64,000 nt of DNA, from assembly GCA_963971425.1 (NCBI GenBank), contig OZ020519.1, positions 20,295,397-20,359,396 on the forward strand. Direction: 5' to 3'. The translations under genes and the position numbers were made by a program. Below the pieces are notes generated by a model. The model did no database searches and was not told the DNA's origin. It saw only the letters and a list, made by a program, of their open reading frames with translations. Positions 34,490 to 46,188 of the stretch are shown in pieces. This DNA comes from Bryoerythrophyllum caledonicum (Eukaryota > Streptophyta > Bryopsida > Pottiales > Pottiaceae). Position 1 is the first letter of the stretch. Each line of letters opens with the position of its first letter.

Positions 34490-36070
34490 TTAACCCCTAA
34501 AGGACCAATTGTCAACAATGGGCTTTTAGAAAGTTTGGTCAAGTTCCTCGGGTTTAAATTTCCAACATTCCACTTTCAAATTTTTATTGTAGAAGGTCAT
34601 TACTAAGACCTTGATAGGAGAACAATTTTTCCCTAAATCCGCCATTTAACCCCTAAAGGACCACGACCACTTGTGCTCTAAAACCAGTCCAAAACTGCCA
34701 CTGCAAAAAAGAGACATGAAAATCACAATTTAAAGTGAATTTCGGATTTCCAACCGTAAGATCTTAAAATATACTTCTACAGAAACATCTTGTTTAATTT
34801 TGGTTGCAATCCACTGCACGGATTGATAGATTTTAGTGTTTAAAGTCAAAACAATGGTTCATTTTCTTTCCTGGGTTGAGTAGATCAACAGACTTTGACT
34901 TCACTTTGTATCAAAAAATTTCATTGTACAAGGTCAAAATATTTTATCATTGTCTTAAGCCTGATGTTATTTCCCAACACACCAATTTTTTGAGGTAAAA
35001 AAGGGGTGTAGCATATTCAAAACAAGTGTGCAAGGAGTGGAGGTTCAAAAATTGCCATTTCATGTTTTATTTTTTGACCAATTTTTGTCCGGTGTGATAT
35101 TGAGTGTAATGTGTGGTGAGAGTTGTTTTTGGACACAATGCGAGCCCAATGTCGTGCTTGTTGAGTTTCCTCCTCATTGTGAAGGTGAGCTATACCTTTA
35201 CTGGCCCATTTGTGGTCAAAGGCCTTACTGAAGGACCCAAATATTAATCTCTTTCGAATGGTTAATAAAACTTTTTTAATTTGGTGGAACATGTGACGGG
35301 GGAAGAGAAGTATGATTGTTCGATGTTGAAGGAAGATAATAACCCCTAAGGTACCAAGACAGGTTTACACCAAAAACACTTCAAAATTAGTGGATTCTAG
35401 TGCAATGAATAAAGAAGGTAACAAAAGCTTTGATTTTTAGTTTTAACCGTAGGATCTCAATAAAGGTTATTAAGTAATACATGTACAAAATTTCATAAAC
35501 TTTGACCGCACGGATTGAAAGATTATAGTGTTTGAAGTCAAGCAAATGGTTCATTTTCTTCCCTGCGTTTAGTGGATCAATAGACTTTGGCTTCAGTTGG
35601 TGTCAAAAAATTTCACTACACAAGGTCTAAATCTATAACCATCTTTTTAAGCATGACGTTAGCTCCTTACACACCAATTTTTAGAGGTAGAGATAGGGTG
35701 TAGCATATTCAAAATAAGTGTGCAAGGTGTAGAGGCTCGGAATTTGTTAATTCACACTTTAATTGTTTTTGAACTTAATATGCTTTTGATTGATAATCCG
35801 AATGGTTAATAAGAAGGTTTACATTACATATTGTTGTGGAAAAAATAAAAAGTGAAAAATATGAAGATCTCTAGGTTTTATGTGGAAAAGAAGAAGTTTT
35901 TTTTGGTACCTTGCCCGACAATGAGTGACAATGTGTGAAAATGTTTGACTTGGGTTGGTATGCTATTTTTCACTAAAGACAAGAACTTTTTTTTGACAAT
36001 ATGAAGGGAAATAATATTACTTGCGAGTACTGAAAATCTCACTTTCAATAGAGTGTCCTATCAAGGCTAT
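34490..36070 (+). repeat. RH-family 3' repeats, two tandem copies
   Basis: Two successive copies (about 34490-35100 and 35335-36070) of the block also found after copy B (10735-11480) and inverted after copy D (40140-40600). Diagnostic words: AACCCCTAAAGGACCA, CGCACGGATTGAAAG, TGGTTCATTTTCTT, TTTTTAGAGGTAG followed by GGGTGTAGCATATTCAAA, TATTGTTGTGGAAAAA. Noncoding. Its constant position after RH C termini marks it as part of the RH unit. Confidence 0.8.
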
Positions 36071-36291
36071 AGTATCTACATACGACATTAAAGATGTTTT
36101 TAATATGGATGAGACTGGTTTTTTTACAGATTAGAGCCTAATCGAACTCTAGCTACAAAACGAGTCTCGGAAGAAGAAACTAAAAGAGCGCATTTCGGTG
36201 GCTTTGATTGCAAATGGGGATGGAAGCATTTGTCTTCTTCCATTAGTTATAAATCAATATTTGAAACCACGAGCATTTACTTCAAGGCATA
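36040..36291 (+). pseudogene. pogo/Tigger-like DDE transposase, first fragment
   Basis: Reads DVFNMDETGFF in frame with the first catalytic Asp of the DDE_1 (pogo/Tigger) family. After small shifts it continues as LEPNRTLATKRVS and KERISVALIANGDGS..LPLVIN. Stops and frameshifts are frequent, and the N-terminal DNA-binding domains are missing. It is cut at 36291 by the LTR insertion and continues at 38926. Confidence 0.75.
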
Positions 36292-38920
36292 TGTGTGGCC
36301 AAAGTGGGCCCTCACTCTTTTTCTTCATTTTTTTGAGTTTTTTGATAGTATTAACCAAGTTTTAGTTAAATTGGTGGACAACCCATCTATTAGGGTCAAA
36401 TTCCTAGATTAATAGGCCTAGAGCCATTATGTGACATTAAACTTCCCATTCGTCCTCCTTCCTACTAATATGCTTGAAAGTGTAAGTGGAAGTAGAATGG
36501 AAATGAAGAAAAAGATAAAAAATGGAAAGAAAGTCCTTGGAAAATGACCAAAAATTGTGTAATGGGTAAAAAATATGGGAAAAAAATTGGAAGAGTGTCT
36601 CCTAGCAGGTAGAAGTAGTGGTAAAATTTCTAGAATTTTCCGAGTTGAATTGCTATTTATTTCTAGGGTTTGACTAGTGGATCGGCGGTTGACCGATCGG
36701 GAAAAATACTTAGGAAACTTCAAAAATACTAAGAAAATTTAGGTATACTAATTAGGGTGCTGGAAGTCCAGCTGTGTGGTTAGTTTTTGAAGTTAGAAGT
36801 AAATTGCAAATCATCAGTAGATAGTATTAGATCTAGTGTAATAGTCTTTAAAAGATCAAAAGGAAAAGAAAAAAAGAAGAAGAAAAGAAAAGAAGGTGGT
36901 TGGATGTGCTTTCCCATGCACATGCCACATGAAAATTCTTGCCACCATGGATTTAATTTTAGGGAGGCTTGTCAGGAGCAAAGCGGCGAGTTAATGCTAG
37001 TGGTAAACTTAAACCATGCCAAAACGGCTGTAAGTAGCCAATCCTGCACTTCTATGAGAGGTCGTGGACTGCCTCATTAAAACTAAGCCAATCTTGTCGG
37101 GGAAGAAAAAGAGATAGGCAGAGGGAAAAAAAAAAAAAAAAAAAGGGGAAGGGAGGAGCCAGGCGGAATCCCTGGCGAGGAGAGCTGGGCTCTCTGTTGT
37201 TTTGGGAGACCCGTTCGAGAGGTGCGCGCTGGGCGCGCGAAGGAGAATCGTAGGGGTGTGCTGCACCGCGATCGGCGTGTGGGAGAGGAGCTCCTGCGAG
37301 CAAGCGAGCTGGAGCTCGTTGTTTTCGTGTGTTGTTTTCTTTTTTTTTAGGGCACCTGTGTGAGAGAGTCGTTTTTTTTTTTCTTTGCGCACATGTGTGT
37401 GCGAGAGCTGGAGGATCGGGAGATGGAGCTCTCGTTTTTGTGTGCTGTTGGGAGAGGTGCGCCGCTGAGCGCGCGAGCAAGGAGCTCGTGCGAGCGAGGG
37501 AGCTGGAGGATCGGAGGCTGGAGCTCTCCGGTTTTTTGTGGTGTTGTTTTGTTGAGAGGTGCGCATCTGGGCGCGCAAAGGAGAATCGTGTGCGTGCGTC
37601 GCGGCTGCGTGGGAGAGGAGCTCCTGCGAGCGTGGGCGAGCTGCGGACCTGTGTGGTTTTTTGGGGGAAGAACACGCGGAGTGCGCGGAGAGAGAGGAGC
37701 TCGTGCGAGCTGGGCTCAGTTCCAGGAAGCTGTTCGGCGAGGAGAGGCTCGCAGGAGGGTGCGCGAGGTGTGAGGAGAGTGCGCGCCTGTGTGCGCGAGG
37801 TACGAGGTGCGGGTTTTTTTTTTATGCTTATTTTTTTTTCTTTTCTTGTGTGTGTGAGGCGGTCGGTGTTGTGGCTGCTGGGATTGCGGGGTTCGTGAAT
37901 TGATCACGAGGTCTGGTTCTGAGCTCGGGAGAGAGAGCCATTTTTTTTATTTTTTTGGTGTTGAGAGAGCGCGCTGGAGTGCGCGGAGGAGCTGGTACGA
38001 GCTGGAGAAGACTCGAGGAGGAGGATCGATCTGGAGGGTGCCGGCGTTTGTAAACGCCTCTGACCACAGGTGTTGTGTCGAAGTGTGAGTGTGGTGTGAA
38101 TTGCCGGAGGTCGTCACCCGGCTTGTCACGGAGCTGCGGGCGTCTGTGCGAGAGATCAAGAGCCTGCGCGCGCGGTGCGATCCGGAGAGAAGGTGCTGGA
38201 GAGCTGCGAGGAGCAAGGTGTTAAAATTCTGGTGGCCGAATCTCATGCGGAAGCGCTGGTAAATTTTTGTTAGAATTAGGTATTTGGCCACAAGTTCCAT
38301 CAGAGCTGAACCGGTCCACAGCCCATTGACTCTATTTTGTATGCATCAGTTCGTCTTTGGTTCACAATGATGTGTTGAGATCGTTGGTGCATGGAAAATT
38401 CTTGTGATGGTAGTTTCTATGTCCTCGGCCTGCTGGTATTGGTTCTAAGTGGTTCATTCAAGTTGGAAATGAGTTGCTGATCATTGTGAGAGGAAATGTT
38501 TTTGGATTCGGAGTCACGAATCAAAAGATAAGGGCTGCCGAAGTTGCTGCCACAAAACAGGATCTGGATCAGGCCTGATCAGCCGACCTAAACACAAAAT
38601 AATAAAATAATAAAATAAAACAAACCAAAAAATAATAATTATAATTATCCCATAACAAATAATTAAATAATTACTTAGACCTATTTAAATTTATCCAGAG
38701 TTAAGTGTTTGATTACAAGGAAAAGTTAACCGAGTCCACTTAACTGGGTCAAAGTAATAGTACTATTAAATTCTGAATACATAAATAGATATGCCAAAGA
38801 TCCAAATCCAGTAAAATTAGAATTTACAGTTAAGCATAAGGAATGGTTTAAGTGGTGTAACAATAGGACCTTGTAGGTTTAAAAATTGATTCTCTAAGGG
38901 GGTCTATTTTTGGGCTTACA
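36292..38920 (+). mobile_element. Solo LTR (2629 bp) with 5-bp target duplication GCATA
   Basis: Begins TGTGTGGCC and ends GGGCTTACA. It is flanked by GCATA at 36287-36291 and 38921-38925 and sits inside the pogo/Tigger transposase. The family match to the LTR at 24651-26930 is described there. The interior has AT-rich flanks and a GC-rich core (about 37170-38250) with GGAGCTCSTGCGAGC repeats, where long open frames appear on both strands; I treat these as compositional artefacts. An A20 run lies at about 37123-37144. No gag or pol. Confidence 0.8.
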
Positions 38921-38925
38921 GCATA

Positions 38926-39420
38926 TTTTAAATCCTAAAAACTTGGGCATTATGTGGTTTGCGAATAAGTAGGCATGGATGACAACAACTATCTTTGAAC
39001 AATTTATTATGGATTTTGAAAGGAAGATGGTTTTGGCACGAAGAGAGAAGGTTATTTTTCTCGTTGATAATTTTCTGGTCATCAATTGCCAGCTGTAGCT
39101 TCACGGTTGAGGGTGACAAAACTTTTATTTTTGCCTCCAAATACAACAAGTCGTTTCCAACCTATGGATGCATGCATTGTAGTCTCTTTTAAGGCTCATT
39201 ACAGGAAATTAGTGATAGAGCATCAATTAGAATGTGTTACGGTAGAAAAAGAATTCAAAATTGATGTGTATCAAGCAGTGATTATGGTTGAAAGAGCATG
39301 ACGTTTTGGGGTTACACTTCAGACAATTAAGTTTAATGACGCAAAGCGTTGCCTTGAGACTTTGAAGAATTTCTTGCAACAACAATCGGAGAATGTTCAT
39401 TCGGATGTGAAGAATTTATA
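38926..39420 (+). pseudogene. pogo/Tigger-like DDE transposase, second fragment
   Basis: Resumes exactly where 36291 left off, with GIMWFANK and AWMTTTIFEQFIMDFERKM, then VIFLVDNFSGHQ (second catalytic Asp region), LLFLPPNTTSRFQPMDA (the hallmark of the third acidic residue), VVSFKAHYRKLV and DVYQAVIMVERAW. Frame 39001-39300 is mostly open. This is typical of DDE_1 transposases, which cut and paste into TA dinucleotides. Decayed and interrupted by the solo LTR. Confidence 0.8.
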
Positions 39421-39871
39421 TTTTTTTGTACTTTCGTTATTTAGTTTTATAAAAGTTTTGAATCTATGTTTGACGTCTTACAAATTGAATCTTTGATATT
39501 TATATGCAATTATTTTCCAAGTATTATAAAAGTTTTAAAACTATATTTGAAGTCTTAGAGAACTTGTGGTTTTTAATATTTGTTACACATTCATTTTTTA
39601 AGTATTATAAAAATTTTAAAACCTAGTGTTTGAAGTCTTAGAAATATGTTTTTTCATATGTATTGTTCATTCATTTTTTAAGTATTATAAGTTTGATACC
39701 TTGATAAATGTTATAAATTAATTTCTCATGGCTTATAAGTGTTATTCTCGATATGTGTTATAATTATTTTTTTCCAAAATTTATAAGTGTTATTTTCAAT
39801 GTGTTAGACCTCGATAAGTGTTATGCTTTTGGCCGCTCCCAAGGAGTAACATTTAAAGAGGGTCCACTGTA
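39421..39871 (+). mobile_element. 3' end of the pogo/Tigger element with TIR and TA
   Basis: AT-rich tail containing two or three near-tandem copies of an AGTATTATAAAAGTTTTAAA block, then TTATAAGTGTTAT-type words common near pogo termini. It ends in AGAGGGTCCACTG (39857-39869) followed by TA. A CAGTGGACCCTC-type terminal repeat fits the family. The matching left end was not found, so the element is 5'-truncated. Confidence 0.6.
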
Positions 39872-40139
39872 GTGCATGTGGTGGGGCATGTTGGATGACA
39901 AAAAAGTTTTTTGGCAATATGTAAGGCATTTGTTATTAGTTTGGATGGGGTGAAGTGGAAGGTTTTGAAGTCCTCATTATTCATGATGTGTGTGCCGTTT
40001 GGTAAAGTAATTTGTTTTAGTTTGATAATAAGAAATGAGAGGATTTTTTGTAAGAGGTTTTGGGAGAGTTGGGCGTTGAGTGTGTTATGGTTTAGTGTTT
40101 CGTGATGCCATAATATTTCTAATGATGTTTGATAAAGGA
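39872..40139. other. Short intergenic stretch
   Basis: Between the pogo end and the RH 3' repeat. A 64-codon plus-strand frame (39911-40105) reads MAICKAFVISLDGVKW and ends ESWALSVLWFSVS; no domain recognised. Confidence 0.3.
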
Positions 40140-40620
40140 TCTATTTTTCTACATAAATCTTAGAGATCTTTTCATATTCAAATTTTCATTTTTCCCACAA
40201 CAATATCTAGTGTAAGCCTTCCTATTTAACATTCGGATTATCAATTTAAAACATGTTTACTTCACAAAAAAATTAAAGCATGAATTGGCAAATTTTGAAC
40301 CTCAGTCCTTGCACAACTGATTTGAATATGCTACACTCTTTTGCCTCTAAAAATTGGTGAATAAGGAACTAATATCATGCTTAATATGATGGTAATGGAT
40401 TTGGACCTTGAATAGTGAAAAAAGTTGACACCAAGTGAAGTCATCCGCGTTGATCCACTGAACGTAGGGAATAAAATGAACCATTTGCTTGACTTCAAAC
40501 ACTATAATCTTTCAATCCGTGCAGCCAAAGTTTATGAAATTTTGAGAGTATGTTGCTTAATAAGTCTTAATTGAGATCCTAAGGTCAAAACTAGTAATAT
40601 TATTTCTTTTCACATTGTTA
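40140..40620 (-). repeat. RH-family 3' repeat after copy D
   Basis: Reverse complement of the block at 10735-11480 and 35335-36070. It reads on the minus strand from the C terminus of copy D outward, with GGATCTCAATTAAG, TTTGGCTGCACGGATTGAAAG, TGGTTCATTTTATTCCC and TATTGTTGTGGGAAAA. Confidence 0.8.
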
Positions 40621-40624
40621 CAAA

Positions 40625-40989
40625 CTATTTGTCTTTAGTGGAAAATTGCATTTCATTCCTAGTCAAAAAATTTGCACATTGCCACACATTGTCTGGCAAT
40701 CCATGAGAAGCATGAGGCACTTCCATTCCCCGTCTCTGTAGGTTTCTCTCACGTTCTAGCCAAGCCTTGACTTCTAGGGAAATATCGTTTAATATAACGT
40801 CTAGTGCCGCGGCCCTCAGTTGTGCGTGATGGTATGTTCTTTCTTCAAGCAGATCCTCTTCTGCACTTCGAGCTTCTTGGATATCTTGCACACGCCGATA
40901 TAATCGGTTGAATCTTGCATTGGTGAGCGCCTCTACTCCCGTAGAGTTGTAATGCACTCCGTTTCCCATTCCCGGCAATAACGTCATTC
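40625..40989 (-). pseudogene. RH copy D, C-terminal part (beyond the transposon)
   Basis: Minus-strand frame from the target-duplication ATG-ACG at 40987-40982 onward: MTLLPGMGNG, YNSTGVEALT, EEDLLEERTYHHAQ, LDVILNDISLEVKAWLE. It aligns with 33985-34290 of copy E. It continues exactly, with one copy of the 8-bp duplication, from 47533 on the other side of the DNA transposon. Confidence 0.85.
40982..40989. repeat. Target-site duplication, left copy (CGTCATTC)
   Basis: CGTCATTC immediately left of the transposon end. The identical octamer lies at 47533-47540. Confidence 0.95.
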
Positions 40990-41004
40990 CCCGGGGGGGT
41001 CACT

Positions 41005-41604
41005 TAGAAAATTTTATTAAACAACGTGCGGCATAATATAGGGTGGTATTAAATCACGGTGTCCAAAAATTAGAAAAATCTTTGAGGTAATAAAGGGTAT
41101 TCAAATCGCTTCACACTCAATTATAAGTAATATATAGAGGTAAATAATGGGTCATATTCTTTTATTTTTTATCTAAAATACCCTGTAGGAAAAAGATATG
41201 AATAAAGTTTTTTTTATAGATTCAATTATTACTCTGAAAATGGTGCTTAGGATGGATGGAAACGGGTTGGTATGATGGATGAATATGCGGGTTGGGGCTG
41301 GGATGGATGAAAAAGGAGATAACGGCCGAGTGGGGTCTTCTCTCTCACCTTCGCGTGAACAACAAGCTCTGTGTTTGTGGCCGGGTTTTTCGAGTTGTGT
41401 TTCTGAGTGGCTGCAGTTTTAGAGCGTTCTTTTCATTTTCAAATCTTCTCGTGCTCTTGCTCCGTGCTCTCGTGCTCTTGCTCCGTTAGGGTGCATGCAT
41501 AGATTTGGGGTTTCTGCAGAGAAAAGGTTTAGAGTAATCGCTTTGCTGTGGTGAAGTTGCTGTGCCGTGGGTTCTCCTTCACTTAGGGTTTTTTGCTGAG
41601 GTTC
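41005..41604 (+). promoter_or_regulatory. Leader of the transposon transposase
   Basis: Noncoding left arm of the DNA transposon. AT-rich to about 41270, then a transition to mixed sequence with a near-perfect local duplication of TCTCGTGCTCTTGCTCCGT at 41448-41485. The promoter and leader presumably lie here; no TATA element can be singled out. Confidence 0.5.
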
Positions 41605-44600
41605 ATGGCATCTCCGAGAGAGAGGCACGTGAAGTTTTGGACTCGGGAGCACGAGGATGCGGACGCTGAATACTTCGGGAAGGTGAAAGTTGGGGACGGT
41701 TTATCGTATGCCTCGTTACGGGAGAGGTTAGAGGCCGTGAAGGTTTTGGACTAGCCTTTCGAGTTCTGGGATGTTGAAGAGAGTTGCAGAATCCGAAAGA
41801 AGATCGAAGCTCTGAACGACATCCTCGAGGAGGTGCATGTGATACTTGTAGGCGATGGCAACTCTGTTCCAGCCAAGCGTCGGAGGTTGGAGGGTGAAAC
41901 GCGTGGCGAATTCGAGCCCGCAGTCGACTCAGATTGCGGTCTTGTAGACCCTGAATCGCAGATTGAAGCATCCGCCGAGCCTCTGGGATCTTCTAGGGTT
42001 AGCTGCAAAGGTAACGACAGCGAAGAGAATGAGGTAAGTTGGAAATCTACTGTAATCCCTAAAGAAATCAGGGATCGATACATAAGGGCGGCTGAAAGAT
42101 TGAGGAAGGATTTGAGGGATGTTTCACTTGAGGACAACAAATGGGTGCTGAAATCGTGGGATCAAGATGGTATGGGGATTGTCAAAGTATTTTGCTTGGA
42201 ATGCCGTAAAGAATGCGGTGGTGATAGCGGAAGTCATAGCAATACTACTGTTGCTAATCTGTTTTCAAATTTTAAGTCCAGTCATCTGACTAGTACCCAA
42301 CATATTAAGAACTGGTGTCGGAAGCACAATGTGAATTTCCTTGACCACCCCGCATCAGTCCCAACAAAGGGGAAAGCTGTTCCATTGTCTCCGAGCAGAC
42401 ACAAGGAGTTGATCAAGGAGGGGATTTCCATAATGGAGGAGGTGAATGAGGGACTTGATTTTGGTGTGCTGCCATTTTCTGTCGTGGCGAACGTTGAAAC
42501 ACCGAACCCTAAGAGTTTCTGGTTCAAGGTTAAGTGTCCCTACTGCAAAGACTTGCTAAATCTCTGTCCTCCAAAGAGGAATTTGGAGGCGAATTTGCGC
42601 AATCACATCCGAGGTTCGAAGCACATGATGGCGGTTGAAGAAGCTCAGAACCAGCTCTCAAAGTCGGTTGGATTGCTTTCGGGGAGGCGTGGCAGGCCAG
42701 GTCGGTCATTTACCACAAGTGCTCACTCGAACCAACCTGATTTGCATTCGTGGTTCAGTAACGGGAATTCAGGGGACAGCAGAGGAGGTAAGTATTTCAC
42801 CGAGGCCTTAGATGCGAATGTTGTGAAGGGTTTCATGTGTTGGGGATTTCGGGCGTCTTTTTCGAATTACAACCGTGTTCCGAATGTTGTAGGAGGCTTG
42901 TTAGCGGATCAGATGTGTGGTGCTGCCTGGTTTAGTGAGCCGCACCTTTCTGCGTCTGTGATTGTCAATGGGCAGGTAGTAAACATTAATGGCGCCTTTA
43001 GGCATAGTGAATGTGTTAGGTTTTGTGCTGATGGGAAAGGCTTTCGGGACCTCACATGCTCAATGTGCGCTTAGATACCACAAGAAAATGATTTCAAGAA
43101 GAGGGTGTTCAGAGAGGACCGCTCAATCGACAAAAGGGGCAGTAGGACTACTTCCGGTGGTAGGAGAGTTGGGTACTTGACAGTTGCCGAGCTTGTTCGT
43201 CATGGCAGGGACATGAAGAAGAAGTTGAGGTTAGAAAAACTAAACCATTGGTCTACTAGAGCTAGGATAGTGCAGTTGAAGGTGAAACGGCCTACTCTTA
43301 AAGAGATGGCTAAACAGTCCTCTTCTGAGCATAACTTGTTAAAGTTTTGCAATAATATTCTGAATGCTCACAGAACTGGTGCATTCGGAGGTAGAGCTGC
43401 GTTATGGGACTTTATCCAAGATGTTGCACAGAACCTGAATCGTGACAATAGAGGGAATCGGTATAGCGACAACACTAAATCTTTCGCTCAGGTTATGAAG
43501 GTATACGGAGGTAACAGAATGTGTGACGTTTTTAGTTTGAATTATTGTGGACCAAATTATAGTACTATCAAGCAGGATCATGCTAAGGGTGTACAGTTCA
43601 TTCCCGGTGAGCATTCTGAAATCTTTGCGGCTGTTGCAGAGATTTACAGAAACTCTAAAGCAGCGCATGGTATTACCGGACCTGTTCCTGTGATACTAGC
43701 TGAGGACGAGACGAAGGTGAGAGGTCGAGTTGCGTATGAGCCCAAGTGAGACACACTAGCAGGTTTTTGTGGTCCAAGTGATGATCATCAGTGTGTTTCA
43801 AGTTTTAAGCCTTTGGTGGGATCGGGAGAAGAAGGATACAACAACATTCTTGACTCGTGTAGAACTAACAAAGTAGGGGGATTTGCTCGAGTTATTGTTG
43901 TGAATCCCATGCATGAAAGATTACCTCGTCTGGTCTTGGTTGCATGCTGCACTTGTAACTGCTTTGATTCAAGTTGGATAAGGAGGCAATGGGATGTTAT
44001 AGATGGATTGTGGGAAAAAGAATGCTTGAGTGCTGTGGGTCCTATTGTGGGTCACTCAAGTGATGGTGATTCACGTAGAAGGCAGTTAATGTTACAAGAT
44101 TACCGCAGTACTGTAGGACCCCGTTTGTCGGTTAACTGGGAGGGTTGGAATCTAACATCTGCTGTTGATGAACTTGGAAATGCTCGCAGCCTACATGACC
44201 AAGATTCCATTCATAACAGAAAAAAGCTAATCAACCCTCTTCTTTCAACGGTGCGTGTTCTGCAGCTAGGTGGGGATGTCTGTACACATGAACACTTGGG
44301 ATTAGTATATAATCGTTTTACCGCTGACCAGCATGGATTGAAGCAGGAGGATGTTGATCATAAGGATAGAAAGAATTGGGCCTCAGCCCAAAGAATATGT
44401 CAGCAAAAGGTAAGAACGTGCTTGAGACTCTTACGTGAGTCCCCGGATGTTAACAGGGAACGCACTCTAGGTACTGAGATGTATCTGGAGATTTGTGCAG
44501 AGTACATTGATATTTTTTGTTCACAGACTGTAGATTTGCGAGGTAGAATTGTGCTGGCATCAAAGGTAAGTTTCTTCTTTCGCTTGTGGAAGTTATGGCT

Positions 44601-46098
44601 GAAACACGGAGATCACTTTGTCCTTGGAAATTCTAGGCATATGGTAGAAGCTCAGAATTTTGTGAGTCAACAGTGCTTCATAGATATTCAACTATCTAGT
44701 AGCTTTGTTGTGCTACTAATCTGTCATTTTAGGGATCGTTATGCACACCTCCCTGTACCATTACACCTGACAGGTAGTGACTCCTGCGAGATTTTCTTCT
44801 CAAAGATCGGTGGAATGAATGGTCAAGAGCGGGCGTACGATTTTCACGAACTTGTCAACACTGCCAACACTCTGAACCAGTTGTCGGCGATCGAGTACGG
44901 GGAGAACGGACTGAAATTCAACAAAGTCTACAATAAGATGGAGAATCTCTGGGCAAAGCTACACCCAGTAATGGAAGGAGAAGTGCAGAGCAATTTAAGT
45001 GATTACAGCAAGATACCTTCAAATGTCGAAGTGGTGGAAGCGCTCCAGGAAGGCTTTGTAGAAGCACAGCGGATGTTCAGAGGGCTAAACATGGCTCCAA
45101 CTGTGCATGCCGCCGCTTCCAGAAAGGTATGGTTCAATAAACCATGGCTGATCAAGAAGGTGGACCCCAAATTCATGGCGTACACTCCCCCAGCAAGGCT
45201 TGTGCGTGGTGAAGACGGCGACAGTGAAGTGTTGAGAGAGGCCGCTGCTGCGTCTTCCTCGAATGCTGAAGGTACCATCGCTCCTTCTACGCTGAATCAG
45301 GACGTTGAAGATGAGATCCTTGACGATGGTTTGGATCCTCAAGTTGTCGTGGAGGACGAGACTCGGGATTCCATTTCCAACGTCTTGAGTGCACATGAGC
45401 CGCAGGTGTCCAGCCGTGTAGCACCGTCAAAAGTGCTCCCGGGCGTTGAATATGATGGTCATGTCATTTTTAAATCTACTCTTGTTTCACAACTTAATGG
45501 TAACCCTTTCCTCTCTAAGGACCGTTTGACGAGAGTTAAGCACTCAATATACTTTAACAACCATGATGATTATATCATGGCTGCTGCTTCTTCTAGCACA
45601 TGTCTTCTAGGACTCGGATCGGATTGCGGGGTTTACTTTGTGTAGAGCGCCAGCACCAGGACCACGTCAATAGTGAAGGCTGTGGCCCGTAGGAAGAGAG
45701 GACGGCCAAATGTTGCCTCAAAGAGCGGGACCCCGACGAATTGCCGTGAAGGAGGTGCAGATCACGGAACCTGGTGGATCGGCCGCGTGTAGAAGATTCG
45801 TCGCAAAGTTGGGGCTCAACAGTGGGGTCTCTTGCGACACCCAGTCGACTTGCTTGACCGCACCGACATAATAGGGAGAAAGAATACTCGTCCATGCTCT
45901 CTTCAAGTTATGTTACAATACTTTAGTAAGGCTGCAGGTTTGAATAAGTTTAAGTACGATCACACTGATACTAACTGGATAGATGTTGATTCTATTATTA
46001 CTACAGTGACTCTTTCAATCAATCCAGTTACTTCCGTGTACACTTTGAACCATGAAGATGCTCATGCTCTAAACAAGATTGTTGCAGATCGAAGTTAA
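41605..46098 (+). pseudogene. P-element/THAP9-like transposase, five in-frame stops, no frameshift
   Basis: A frame of 1498 codons from ATG 41605 (MASPRERHVKFW) to TAA 46096, broken only by TAG 41752, TAG 43072, TGA 43747, TAG 45643 and TAG 45790. In order: two zinc-finger-like motifs (FCLECRKECGG..H..H near 42195, and CPYCKDLL..H.RGSKH near 42538); a basic helical region (KKKLRLEK); LAEDETKVRG (43699) as a possible first catalytic acidic residue; SSDGDSRRR (44056); QDSIHNRKKLINP (44200), resembling the D..H..K..RN motif of P/THAP9 enzymes; TGSDSCEIFFSKIGG (44770), resembling their E.FFS..R..GG end; an acidic linker; an AT-hook KRGRP; and a WWIGRV..WGLL..PVDLL module after the last stops. The superfamily assignment is an inference from these motifs and the 8-bp duplication. 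Confidence 0.75.
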
Positions 46099-46188
46099 GC
46101 TTGGGCAACAAGTTTGATTTGTGGGATGTAGCCAATTGATCGTTAAGCTTGTCTAAGTTGATCTAAGTTTGTCTAAATTTTTGCTTGG

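Noticed and set aside
37009..37903. Several overlapping long open frames on both strands (up to 207 codons), Arg/Ser/Cys-rich
   Set aside because: They lie in the GC-rich, GAGCTC-repeat core of the solo LTR, overlap each other on both strands and show no domain. Low stop density is explained by composition.
40990..41004. CACTA-type terminus (CACT within the TIR)
   Set aside because: CACTA elements start with CACTA/CACTG at the very tip and make 3-bp duplications. Here the tip is CCCGGGGGGG and the duplication is 8 bp.
41605..46098. Alternative genetic code with TAG read as Gln
   Set aside because: TAG also replaces expected Trp at other loci in the window (19428, 19509, 59672), TGA interrupts frames as well, and several genes end at TAG where the homology ends. 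Context-dependent C-to-T decay explains all cases.
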